Source: Prevotella sp. (lineage in GTDB: Bacteria > Bacteroidota > Bacteroidia > Bacteroidales > Bacteroidaceae). From it: a stretch of DNA of 64,000 nucleotides. The DNA is taken from the NCBI GenBank assembly GCA_017476785.1, contig JAFUZD010000029.1, positions 31,531-95,530 of the forward strand, read 5' to 3'. A program made the position numbers and the translations under genes. The notes under the pieces are model-generated. The model was not told where the DNA came from. It worked only from the letters and a program-made list of their open reading frames with translations, and did not search any database. This document shows positions 35,936 to 45,853 of this stretch, one piece after another (within the stretch, counting starts at the first letter, position 1; each line of letters starts with the position of its first letter).

Positions 35936-37087
35936 TTACTTCAGCTCAACAGTAGCACGACGGTTGTTGGCCGGAGGAGTCAGCGTGTCAACGCCACCAC
36001 CTACTACGGTCTGAATCTTGTCGCTGCTTACGCCGAGGTTGATAAGCTCCTGAGCAACGGCCTCAGCACGCTTCTGAGAAAGCTGCTGGTTGAACTCAGC
36101 GCTACCCGTCTGGCTGTCAGCATAACCGGTAACCACGAAGGTGCTGTTGTCCTTAGCGAGGCTAACCAGATCCTTCACGTTCTGCAGATCCTTCTGCGAA
36201 GCGATGGTCGACTTGCCGAGGTTGAAGAATACAGATACGGGAGCAGAAACAATCTTCTCCTCTACGACAGTACGCGGCTGCTCAACAGGACGCTGGTTGG
36301 CGAGCAGACCCTTCAGGCGGGCATTCTCGTTGTTGGCGTCGGTCAGCTGAGAGTTGAGAGCGTCGATCTGAGCCTGCGAGAGAGCCTTGATAGCGTCCAC
36401 ATCGGGTACCTTCTTCCAAGTAGCCTTACCGAGCTTGAAGGTAAGACCGAGCTCTACGTTGATGGCGCGATCCTTCGTCTTGGGGCCACGGTCGGTAGCA
36501 ACGAGCTGACGAGAGAATCCGTCATAGTCGGGCTCGAAGATACCATAGTTCACGTCGAGGTTGAGGTCAACGTGCTTGCCCAGACGCCAAGTGTTGAGGA
36601 TACCAGCGCTCAGACCCATAGCGTAGTCGTTGTAGGTCATATTGCGGCTGATGCCTGCACCTGCATAGGGGATGAAGTTCCAAACGCGCGTCTCGCTGTA
36701 ACCGCAAAGCAGATTGCTCAGGTTGAACAGAGCCTGCTCGTGGATGGTCCAATACTTGTCTGCGTTCGTGTCTTTGTTCTCAGAAATCACCGAGCGACCC
36801 CAGATACCGTTGAACTTGGTACGGAGACCGAGACCCGGAGTAAACCACTTACCAATGGCTACAGAGAAGCCAAGGTTTGTACGATAGTCCTTCACCAGCT
36901 TGTCGAACTTCACTGCAGAGCCTTCCTGATTGCCCCAGAACGAAGTACCAACAACGTTGGCCTGAATGAACCAATTGCTCCAGAAAGAGTTGGTAGCTAC
37001 GCTATACTTCTCTACTGGATCTTCTGTCTGTGCCATTGAGGCAACAGAAACACCGGCAAATGCCAGCACCATTAATAACTTTTTCAT
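35936..37087 (-). CDS. OmpA-family outer-membrane protein
   Basis: 383 residues. A signal peptide (MKKLLMVLAFAGVSVASMAQ) leads into an eight-stranded barrel-like region to about residue 225, a short coiled-coil/Asn-rich linker (QAQIDALNSQLTDANNENAR) and a C-terminal OmpA domain (FVVTGYADSQTGSAEFNQQL, RAEAVAQELI) that binds peptidoglycan. It should tether the outer membrane to the wall and is probably abundant. Codons look more AT-rich and uniform than the neighbours, consistent with high expression. A TACTTTTG element lies 49 nt upstream. Confidence 0.92.
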   Translation of the reverse strand: MKKLLMVLAFAGVSVASMAQTEDPVEKYSVATNSFWSNWFIQANVVGTSFWGNQEGSAVKFDKLVKDYRTNLGFSVAIGKWFTPGLGLRTKFNGIWGRSVISENKDTNADKYWTIHEQALFNLSNLLCGYSETRVWNFIPYAGAGISRNMTYNDYAMGLSAGILNTWRLGKHVDLNLDVNYGIFEPDYDGFSRQLVATDRGPKTKDRAINVELGLTFKLGKATWKKVPDVDAIKALSQAQIDALNSQLTDANNENARLKGLLANQRPVEQPRTVVEEKIVSAPVSVFFNLGKSTIASQKDLQNVKDLVSLAKDNSTFVVTGYADSQTGSAEFNQQLSQKRAEAVAQELINLGVSSDKIQTVVGGGVDTLTPPANNRRATVELK

Positions 37088-37136
37088 ACCTATACTAATT
37101 AATGTAAAATAATATGCGCAAAAAGCTTTTATTGTG

Positions 37137-37144
37137 CAAAAGTA
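37137..37144 (-). promoter_or_regulatory. -7 element TACTTTTG for the OmpA-family gene
   Basis: Minus-strand TAnnTTTG, 49 nt upstream of the ATG, in an AT-rich stretch. Confidence 0.6.
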
Positions 37145-37265
37145 ACTAAATAATTTAAACTGACAAATTTTTTCTGCAATAATTTACGGTTTCCGCCTAA
37201 AAAAGCAATATATTTCGGGTATTTGGTACGCGAAGCGGCAGGGCAATGGGCTACGGGCACTCACT

Positions 37266-39098
37266 TTAGCCGAGCAGCTGCTCTATGTCTTGCTGCGGCA
37301 GGATGCAGAGGATGGCACGGCCGTCGGGGGTGTAGTTGACGTTGGAGCAAGCGAAGAGCCGGTTGACGATGTCTTCCATCTCGTCGTTGCTGAGCAGCTG
37401 GCCCTGCGGGATGGCTGCGCTGCGGGCCAGACTGAGTGCCAGCGAGTGGTTGATGTCGGCCGCGGCACTGGCTGCCTGCCCTGCGGCATCGGCCACCATC
37501 GTCTGCAGCAACGCCACGCAGTCGAGCCCCTCAATGCCGGCGGGAATGCCGTTGACGGCATAGCTGTTGTGGCCCAAATCGCTCAGGTCGAAGCCCATCG
37601 CTGCCAGCTCGGGCAGCAGGCGCTGGAGCATCACCGTGTCTGACGGGGCGAAGCGCACCATCTCGGGGAAGAGCAGCTGCTGGGTGCTGGCCGTATGGGT
37701 GGCCAGCTGGTGCAGGTAGTGCTCATAGCGGATGCGGATGTCGGCACGCTGCTGGTCGATAATCATCAGCCCCGACTTGACGGCAGTCATTATGTAGCGA
37801 CCCTTATACTGATAGTGGGCCGGCGACTTGTCTTCGATGAGCGGGGCGGCATCGGCGGAGGCCAGCGGGTCGGCGGGGGCTGCGGAAGCATCGGGACCGA
37901 AGAGGTCGGCATCGTCGTGCCGCGGCAGTTCCACGCCGTCGTAGAGCTGTTCCCAGCCGTCAACAGGCTTGGCGGTGCGCCCGGCGTGCTGGGAGAAGGG
38001 ATTATAGCCGGGATTATAGCTGGGCGAGGGCTGACTCACGGGACGGGTGGGGTCGAAGACGGGAATGTCGGGCTTGCCCACCGTATCGAAGTCAATCTGC
38101 GGTATCTCGCAGAACTTGCCGATGGCGTCTTTCACGGCAGCTGACAGTATCTGCCAAATAGACTGCTCGTTCTCAAACTTTATCTCGGTCTTCGTGGGAT
38201 GGATGTTCACGTCGATGTCGGCGGGTGCGACGTCAAAGTAGATGAAATAAGGCACCTGCATCCCCGTGGGTATCAGCCGGTCGAAGGCTTGCATCACGGC
38301 CTTATGGAAGTAAGGATGCTTCATATAGCGGCCGTTGACGAAGAAGTAGTTGTGGGCTCCTTTCTTGCGCGCCGACTCCGGCTTGCCGACGAAGCCGGTG
38401 ATGCGGCACATCGTTGTCTCCACGTCGACGGGCAGCAGGTCTTGGTTGAAACGCTTGCCGAAGACATCGGTGATGCGCTGACGCAGCGACCCGGCCCGCA
38501 GGTTGAGCAGTTCCTGCCCATTGCTGTGCAGGGTGAAGTTCAGATCGGGATAGACCAGCACGATACGCTCATAGGCCGTAAGGATATTGCTCAGCTCTGT
38601 GGCATTGGTCTTGAGGAACTTGCGGCGTGCCGGCACGTTGAAGAAGAGGTTCTCTACCTTAAAGTTGCTGCCTACGGGACAGCTGACGGGCTCCTGACTC
38701 TCAATGCGCGAACCAGACAGCGTGAGCAATGTTCCGATTTCGTTATCGGCCGTGCGTGTGCGCAGTTCCACGCGCGCCACGGCGGCTACCGAGGCCAGCG
38801 CCTCGCCCCGGAACCCCATCGTGTGCAGGGCAAAGAGGTCGTCGGCCTGCCGAATCTTCGAGGTGGCGTGACGCTCAAAAGCCAAGCGGGCATCGGTCTC
38901 GCTCATCCCGCGGCCGTCGTCAATCACCTGAATGCAGGTTCGCCCGGCATCGACGACCAGCACGTTGATTGTGTGGGCACCGGCATCCACGGCGTTCTCT
39001 ACCAACTCCTTAATGACCGAGGCCGGGCGTTGAATCACCTCGCCTGCGGCTATCTGGTTGGCCACGCTGTCGGGCAATAGCTGTATGACGTCACTCAT
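37266..39098 (-). CDS. mutL: DNA mismatch repair protein MutL
   Basis: 610 residues. The GHKL ATPase signatures are intact: ELVENAVDAGA (motif I), DDGRGM (motif II) and TMGFRGEALASV (motif III). A Pro/Asp-rich linker (about 340-430) leads to the C-terminal dimerisation domain. There the usual DQHA-x2-E-x4-E metal site of endonucleolytic MutL proteins reads DQQRADIRIRYE, so the nicking activity is doubtful. The ATG overlaps the stop of the 55-codon gene upstream as ATGA. It is the last gene of the guaB-ostA cluster. Confidence 0.95.
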   Translation of the reverse strand: MSDVIQLLPDSVANQIAAGEVIQRPASVIKELVENAVDAGAHTINVLVVDAGRTCIQVIDDGRGMSETDARLAFERHATSKIRQADDLFALHTMGFRGEALASVAAVARVELRTRTADNEIGTLLTLSGSRIESQEPVSCPVGSNFKVENLFFNVPARRKFLKTNATELSNILTAYERIVLVYPDLNFTLHSNGQELLNLRAGSLRQRITDVFGKRFNQDLLPVDVETTMCRITGFVGKPESARKKGAHNYFFVNGRYMKHPYFHKAVMQAFDRLIPTGMQVPYFIYFDVAPADIDVNIHPTKTEIKFENEQSIWQILSAAVKDAIGKFCEIPQIDFDTVGKPDIPVFDPTRPVSQPSPSYNPGYNPFSQHAGRTAKPVDGWEQLYDGVELPRHDDADLFGPDASAAPADPLASADAAPLIEDKSPAHYQYKGRYIMTAVKSGLMIIDQQRADIRIRYEHYLHQLATHTASTQQLLFPEMVRFAPSDTVMLQRLLPELAAMGFDLSDLGHNSYAVNGIPAGIEGLDCVALLQTMVADAAGQAASAAADINHSLALSLARSAAIPQGQLLSNDEMEDIVNRLFACSNVNYTPDGRAILCILPQQDIEQLLG

Positions 39099-39262
39099 TG
39101 TTCGTTCTCCTTTCCTTTTTCCTTATCGTTTTCCTCTTTCGGCGGCAGTCCCAGCTGGTGACGGATGCGCGCCTCGAGTGCTGCCAAGCGGTCGCGACGC
39201 TCGTCGGCATAGATTAGCACGTGCTGATAGCGGCGGGGCTTAGCCGTAGCAAACAACTTCAT
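39095..39262 (-). CDS. Small conserved-context protein between ostA and mutL (55 residues)
   Basis: An ORF below usual cutoffs, starting MKLFATAKPRRYQHVLIYAD and ending in a highly charged Lys/Glu tail (KEENDKEKGKENEQ). Its ATG overlaps the ostA stop as ATGA (39259-39262), and its TGA overlaps the mutL ATG in the same way (39095-39098). This double coupling is strong evidence that it is translated. The N-terminal half is basic with a short helix (DERRDRLAALEARIRHQL). The function is unknown. Confidence 0.75.
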   Translation of the reverse strand: MKLFATAKPRRYQHVLIYADERRDRLAALEARIRHQLGLPPKEENDKEKGKENEQ

Positions 39263-40941
39263 CGGCGACCCTCCCCTCGCCCACCGAGCCGCTGCGGGGG
39301 CGCCGTGCGGCGCGTCTGCTCCTGCAACTGCTGGTCGGCACGCTTCGGCCGCCAGTTGAAGATGTCGTCCTTATTGAGCGGCCGGATGTAGTCGAACCAC
39401 GCATAGCCGGGCAGGAAATACTTCTGCGGTGGAATCTGCGACATCGGATAGAGCGTGCCAGTGGGCTTCTCCATCCAGATCTTCTTCATCTTGCGGTTCT
39501 CCATAAACATCTTCAGCAGCGGCGTCTCGGTGTAGTTGAGACCTATCAGCGTACTGTCGGCATCGTCCTGCGGGTAATAGACCACCAGCACATTGTCCAC
39601 GGCATCGGCCTCGTAGATTTCTCCCTTCTCGAAGTAAGCCAGCATCTGCTTCGAAGACACCTGATTGAAGTGCACCGTATCGGGCAGTTGCTCCACGGAG
39701 AAGGCCTGTCCGACGACGTGGGCACGATGGATGGTGGAGTCTTTCATATAGACGCGTATCTCCTCGCCAAACAGTTGCTGGCGGTTGTTCCACACGATGG
39801 GGTCGCGATACATCGTCATACAGGAGTCCTGAGAATTGTAGACCAGCGAGTTGCAGACAGCCTGCACATCGACACGGTACGCACGTACCTTATTATACGC
39901 GTGTATCTTGCGGTAGACGGAGTCGGTATTGATGTTGAATGTATAAATCTTAAACGTGTCGGCGTGCATATAGAGCGAGTCGGTCTGCGAGTAGTCGATA
40001 GCCACGGCACGGTCGGTGGCCATTGCATAGCCGGTGTCTTCATTGTACTCGCAGTAGTCGCCCGTCATCTTGTTCTTGTTCACCGAGTCAACGTACACCA
40101 CGTTCCAATAGGCGTGGCTGGTGCCGTTCTTGCTGTCGTAGTAGACGCTGTCGCCCACAAGTCGCCGTCCCTTATCGGTCATCACCGAGCGACCGAAGAG
40201 CTCGGCCTGCTCGGTATTCGTGTTGTAGTAGCCGTCTTCGCTGTAAATATGGCTGGAGCCCGACGTGATGTCCGACGGGCCGATGATGTGGGCCCGCGAG
40301 GTGTTGGTGTCGTAATAGAGCGAGTCGGTGGTCAGGAAGAACTTCTTGTTGCGCAGCCTCACGTCATAATAGAACATTGCCTGCTTCGTGTCGGTGTGGT
40401 ACTCGCCCCAGTCCGAGGTGAGCGTGCTGCCGTTGTCCACGAGCTTGCCGCCCTCGAAGAAGTAGCCCAGATTATACATCCGGTCGTAGTCGAGGCTGTC
40501 GGTATAGAGAGTCGACTTGCGGTGTTTGAGTATCACGTTGTGGCGAGCCTGTGCCAGCTGGTCGTTGCCGTCGTAGTAGGCATAGTCGCTGAAGAGCGAC
40601 AGCGTGTCGCCCTGATACATCTTCACGTGGCCGAACGCCTCAAACGAGTTGGACTGCTCATAGAAGTAGGCACTGTCGCAATAGAGACGCGCGCCGCTAT
40701 GGGTGAAGTGCACCTTTCCGCTGAGCACCGTGGCATCGCGGTTCTTGAACTGGTCGTAGTGCATCACGTCGGCGTGTACCAGATAGATGCGCTTGTCTTC
40801 CACCCGCGCCGTCTTGCGCGGGCGTTTCTTCACGGGCTGCTTAGACTGAACAATGCATAGGCCAAACAGGCATAGAATCATTACTATCCAGATTCTATGC
40901 CCGTAGCGTAAGCGTTGTGCAACGGTCTTCAGCAGTGTCAT
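39259..40941 (-). CDS. OstA-like protein (LptA/LptD N-terminal type)
   Basis: 560 residues. An N-terminal hydrophobic signal/anchor (IWIVMILCLFGLCIV) is followed by repeated OstA/LptA beta-jellyroll strands, with many DSxYY/CDSAYFYE-like repeats (for example LYCDSAYFYEQSNSFEAFG). This large OstA-like protein of Bacteroidota is thought to take part in LPS transport to the outer membrane. The C-terminus is short, basic and Gly/Arg-rich. It overlaps both neighbours by 4 bp (ATGA): the PPIase gene upstream and the 55-codon gene downstream. Confidence 0.85.
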   Translation of the reverse strand: MTLLKTVAQRLRYGHRIWIVMILCLFGLCIVQSKQPVKKRPRKTARVEDKRIYLVHADVMHYDQFKNRDATVLSGKVHFTHSGARLYCDSAYFYEQSNSFEAFGHVKMYQGDTLSLFSDYAYYDGNDQLAQARHNVILKHRKSTLYTDSLDYDRMYNLGYFFEGGKLVDNGSTLTSDWGEYHTDTKQAMFYYDVRLRNKKFFLTTDSLYYDTNTSRAHIIGPSDITSGSSHIYSEDGYYNTNTEQAELFGRSVMTDKGRRLVGDSVYYDSKNGTSHAYWNVVYVDSVNKNKMTGDYCEYNEDTGYAMATDRAVAIDYSQTDSLYMHADTFKIYTFNINTDSVYRKIHAYNKVRAYRVDVQAVCNSLVYNSQDSCMTMYRDPIVWNNRQQLFGEEIRVYMKDSTIHRAHVVGQAFSVEQLPDTVHFNQVSSKQMLAYFEKGEIYEADAVDNVLVVYYPQDDADSTLIGLNYTETPLLKMFMENRKMKKIWMEKPTGTLYPMSQIPPQKYFLPGYAWFDYIRPLNKDDIFNWRPKRADQQLQEQTRRTAPPQRLGGRGEGRR

Positions 40942-42320
40942 CTGATCCAGCCCTGATATTCAAACTTGCAACTACGATAGCGGTCATTGATGCGGACATA
41001 GGTGGCGTTGATCTTATTGACCACCCAGTTGTGCAGCACTTCTTGGCGACGCTTGCTGAGCACCACGTCCTTCATCACTTGGAAGTCTTCGGTAATCGTG
41101 GCTTTATGTCCCTCTACGCGGCTCTTCAGCTTGGCAATGACGCAGACGGTCTTGCCCCGCTCGTTGATCATCTGGAACGGAGCCGAGATCTGGCCCACCT
41201 TCAGCGTGTCTACCACTTTGGCTATCTCCGTCGGCAGGTCTTTCAGCTGGAACTTCGACGTGCGCCCCGTCTCCGAGGTGTTGGCCATCAGTCCGTTATT
41301 GTTGCGTGTATCCTTATCGTCGGAAAGCAGCGAAGCGCCCTGTTCGAAGGTGAACTTGCCGGCACGGATGTCAGTTGCGATAGAGTCCAGACGGCCGATA
41401 GAGCGGTTGATGGCATCCTCGCTCACCACGGGCTTGCGCAGGATGTGGCGCACCTTAATCTTGTCGCCGCGCTTGTCGACCAGCTGAATGATGTGGAAGC
41501 CGAACTCCGACTCCACAATCTTCGATATCTTCTTCGGGTCGGTCAGGCCGAAAGCCACGTTGGCAAAAGCCGGATCGAGCATACCGCGACCCGTATAGTC
41601 CAGCTCACCGCCACGGCGAGCCGTGCCCGGGTCTTCGGAGTAGAGGCGCGCCAGCGTCTGGAACGTCGACTCACCCCGCGTCACGCGGTCGGTATAGTTG
41701 CGCAGCTCGTTCTTCACACGGTCAATCTCCGACTGCTCCACGCGCGGTGTCTGGGCGATAATCTGCACCTCCACCTCGGTGGGTACGAACGGGATGCTGT
41801 CTTGCGGCAGGTCTTTGAAGTAGCGGCGCACCTCGGCCGGCGTCACACTGATTTCGCCCACCAGCTTCTGCTTCATACCCTGAATCAGCTGGCGGTCGCG
41901 ATACGTGTCGTGCAACTCGGCACGTATCTGGCTGATGCTCATCTTGCGATACTCCTCCAGCTTCTCGCGCGAGCCGATGACCGATATCATATATTCTATC
42001 TGCTGCTCTATGCCGCTGGCAATCTCTGACTCCGTCACCTCGATACTGTCGATGGCTGCCTGATGCAGGAACAGCTTGTCTACTGCCAGCTGTTCGGGAA
42101 TAGCACAGTCGGGGTCGCCCGACCAGCGCACGCCTTCCTGCTCGGCCTGCAAGCGCATAGCCTCCACCTCGGAGCGCAGGATGGCCTCGTCACCCACGAC
42201 CCAGATGACCTCGTCAATGATATTCTGGGCGCCGTTCACTTCCTGAGCCGACACCGGCACGACCGCCAGCGGGGCCATCAGGGCAGCCAGTGCCCATCTG
42301 ATGATGTGTTGCTTCTTCAT
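40938..42320 (-). CDS. SurA-like parvulin peptidyl-prolyl isomerase
   Basis: 460 residues with a signal peptide (MKKQHIIRWALAALMAPLAVVPVSAQ). A SurA N-terminal chaperone region is followed by parvulin signatures: YSEDPGTARRGGELDYTGRG and FGFHIIQLVDKRGDKIKVRHILRKP, then a second, degenerate rotamase half. It should fold outer-membrane barrel proteins in the periplasm. It lies between a second PPIase gene upstream (13 bp) and ostA downstream (4-bp overlap), a grouping that fits outer-membrane biogenesis. Confidence 0.9.
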   Translation of the reverse strand: MKKQHIIRWALAALMAPLAVVPVSAQEVNGAQNIIDEVIWVVGDEAILRSEVEAMRLQAEQEGVRWSGDPDCAIPEQLAVDKLFLHQAAIDSIEVTESEIASGIEQQIEYMISVIGSREKLEEYRKMSISQIRAELHDTYRDRQLIQGMKQKLVGEISVTPAEVRRYFKDLPQDSIPFVPTEVEVQIIAQTPRVEQSEIDRVKNELRNYTDRVTRGESTFQTLARLYSEDPGTARRGGELDYTGRGMLDPAFANVAFGLTDPKKISKIVESEFGFHIIQLVDKRGDKIKVRHILRKPVVSEDAINRSIGRLDSIATDIRAGKFTFEQGASLLSDDKDTRNNNGLMANTSETGRTSKFQLKDLPTEIAKVVDTLKVGQISAPFQMINERGKTVCVIAKLKSRVEGHKATITEDFQVMKDVVLSKRRQEVLHNWVVNKINATYVRINDRYRSCKFEYQGWIR

Positions 42321-42333
42321 TCTCTACTTCGTC

Positions 42334-43791
42334 TTACTGATGCTTGTTTACCGTTTTCAATACCGCGGGATCCACCGTCACCGTGTAGCGTCGACGCAGG
42401 TCGGCCACCCACTGGCGTTCCAGCTCTTCCTGCCAGTCGGCCGTTACCAGTCCCTTCACGTCGGTATAGTCCTCTGGGCCTTTCTTCAGCACCTTTCCGA
42501 AGGTGGCATCGATGGGGAATCCCTCAACGGGAGTGACCGTCGTGTCGACCTTAAACACCTGCTTGTCAATCAGCGCGTTGTCGCCCTGCTTAAAGAGCCC
42601 TTTCTCCACGCGGATGCGGATGCTGTCTCTGTTGAACGTGTTGCGCAGTGCCTCGTTCCAGTCAGCATACTTCAGCCCCTTCACGCAGCGCTTCACGGCG
42701 GCCACATCGGCGGCATCTTTCACGTGATAGGCAATGCCTTTGAAGCGGGGTTCGGTCCACGCATACTTCTTCTTATGCTTTTTATAATAGGTGGCCAGTG
42801 CCTGCTCGTCGCGGGCAGCGGGCTCCCACACGGTGCGGTTGGTCATCTCGTAGACCAACAGGCCGTCGTGATATTCGCGTATCAGATAGCGCAGCTCGGG
42901 GTCAGCGGCGGCCATCGAGTCGGCCCGTGCAGCCAGAATACTGCCGCGCGTCAGCTGTCCACCCGACTGGCTGACCAGCGTGTCGAGCTTGGCATTGACG
43001 AGATGGTCGCGCACATTGCGCCGCTCCAGCATCTTAATCAACGGTGCCTTCAATGAGTCGAAGGGAGCCAGCTGCCGACGTTCCTTCATCAGGATAATGT
43101 GATAGCCGGCTGCCGAGAGCACCGGTTTGCTCATCTCGCCTGCCTGCAACGCATAGGCGGCATCCTCAAACTCCTGCAGGGTCTGGTTGGGCTCTATCCA
43201 CGGCAGCAGTCCGCCGTAGGGGGCCGAGCCGGGGTCCTGCGAGAAGCGGGTGGCCATCTGTCCAAAGTCAGCTCCACCCAGCAGTGCTTGATAGATGGAG
43301 TCGATACGCACCCGCGTCGCCTCGCGCTCAGCATCCGTGGCTTTCTGATAGACACGCAGCAGGATGTGAGCCGGGTGAATCAGTCCGCGGTCGCCGATGT
43401 TGGCTGCGCGCTGGTCGTAGAAGCGGCGAGCCTCAGCCTCAACGTCGGCATCGGTGACAAACGTGGGGCGCACCTGCTGGTCACGATACTGGGCAAACTC
43501 TGCCTGAAAGGAGCTCAGCGTGTCGAGCCGCGCATCGAGGGCGGCCTGCACTTTCAGCTTGTAGTTGACAAACAGCTCCACGTACTCGTCTACCGTCTTA
43601 CGGTCAATCACGCCGTCGGCATTGTTCTTGTTGTACGAATACTCAAACTCCGAACGCGTCACCGACTGGCCGGCAACGGTCATCAGCACGGGGTCAGCCT
43701 GCTGTGCGACGGCAGCGGCCGGCGACAGTTGGCAGGCAACGAGCAGCAGGGCTGCCTTTATGATGCTTTGGGGTTTCATCTTCATTCTCAT
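42334..43791 (-). CDS. Second SurA-like parvulin peptidyl-prolyl isomerase
   Basis: 485 residues from the first ATG; in-frame ATGs at 43785 and 43779 are alternatives and all keep the signal peptide. Parvulin motifs include RFSQDPGSAPYGGLLPWIE and SKPVLSAAGYHIILMKERR, preceded by a helical chaperone part (residues 30-110). The C-terminal half is longer and less conserved. A periplasmic chaperone/foldase role is expected, paralogous to the gene downstream. It is 50 bp after guaB and likely on the same transcript. Confidence 0.88.
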   Translation of the reverse strand: MRMKMKPQSIIKAALLLVACQLSPAAAVAQQADPVLMTVAGQSVTRSEFEYSYNKNNADGVIDRKTVDEYVELFVNYKLKVQAALDARLDTLSSFQAEFAQYRDQQVRPTFVTDADVEAEARRFYDQRAANIGDRGLIHPAHILLRVYQKATDAEREATRVRIDSIYQALLGGADFGQMATRFSQDPGSAPYGGLLPWIEPNQTLQEFEDAAYALQAGEMSKPVLSAAGYHIILMKERRQLAPFDSLKAPLIKMLERRNVRDHLVNAKLDTLVSQSGGQLTRGSILAARADSMAAADPELRYLIREYHDGLLVYEMTNRTVWEPAARDEQALATYYKKHKKKYAWTEPRFKGIAYHVKDAADVAAVKRCVKGLKYADWNEALRNTFNRDSIRIRVEKGLFKQGDNALIDKQVFKVDTTVTPVEGFPIDATFGKVLKKGPEDYTDVKGLVTADWQEELERQWVADLRRRYTVTVDPAVLKTVNKHQ

Positions 43792-43841
43792 TGGGGTTGT
43801 TTCCTGCGGCCCCGCCGCACAGCGGAGACCGCACAGGGGTT

Positions 43842-45332
<1,491 letters not shown>

Positions 45333-45349
45333 TTAAATTTTATTGCGTG

Positions 45350-45357
45350 CAAATTTA
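45350..45357 (-). promoter_or_regulatory. -7 element TAAATTTG for the guaB cluster
   Basis: Minus-strand TAnnTTTG, 29 nt upstream of the guaB ATG. Confidence 0.6.
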
Positions 45358-45496
45358 GGCATTTTTTCCGACATAGCGCATACGTTACAGCCTTTTTCTG
45401 CGATTATTAACACGATTTAATGCACCGCAAGCCGTACGCTGCCACGAGCCCCCGCACGGCCAGAAGAGCAGGCCCTTTCGCCGTTCCCTCCTTTCT

Positions 45497-45597
45497 TCGG
45501 AGCCTTTGAAGCGATGCTCCGCAGGCCGCGAAGCGTCGCTCCCGAGGCTCCGGAGTCTTGCTCCCAAGCCCACGGAGCAATACTCCCGAGGCCGCAG
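45497..45597. repeat. 22-bp GC-rich tandem array, family A, copy 2
   Basis: Four to five degenerate 22-bp units related to GCGGAGCATCGCTCCCGAGGCC, each with a GGAGC/GCTCC-type dyad. Same family and orientation as 2745-2840. It lies in a 533-bp gap upstream of guaB. Confidence 0.8.
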
Positions 45598-45853
45598 AAA
45601 GCCATCAAGCCCCCATCAACGCCTTCTCAATGCGCCAACTTCCGGGCATCAAGAGCCTAATAATGGGAGGTGGGCAGGAACGGGCTCCTTTAATGCTCAT
45701 AGGCATAGCGAATGGCCAGCCCCACTGCCTTACCCAGCAACGGGGGGGACTGCATTGCCTAATGGTCACGCTCTTGGCTGTAAGCAACAATGTATGCCCT
45801 GCTCGTTCAATGATTTCCTTTGCCAATTTCTGCGTACTTCCAAATGGCATTGC
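45598..45853. other. Intergenic stretch with a possible decayed reading frame
   Basis: No intact gene is recognised. A minus-strand frame (45605-45850) begins MPFGSTQKLAKEIIERAG and crosses a run of seven C (45745-45751 on the G strand). Shifting frame there gives PLLGKAVGLAIRYAYEH followed by a stop, which looks more protein-like. This could be a frameshifted remnant, but no family can be named. Confidence 0.25.

Noticed and set aside
45737-45850. IS66-type transposase remnant
   Set aside because: A short PLLGKAV-like string after the frameshift is suggestive, but the rest does not match and no terminal inverted repeats were found.
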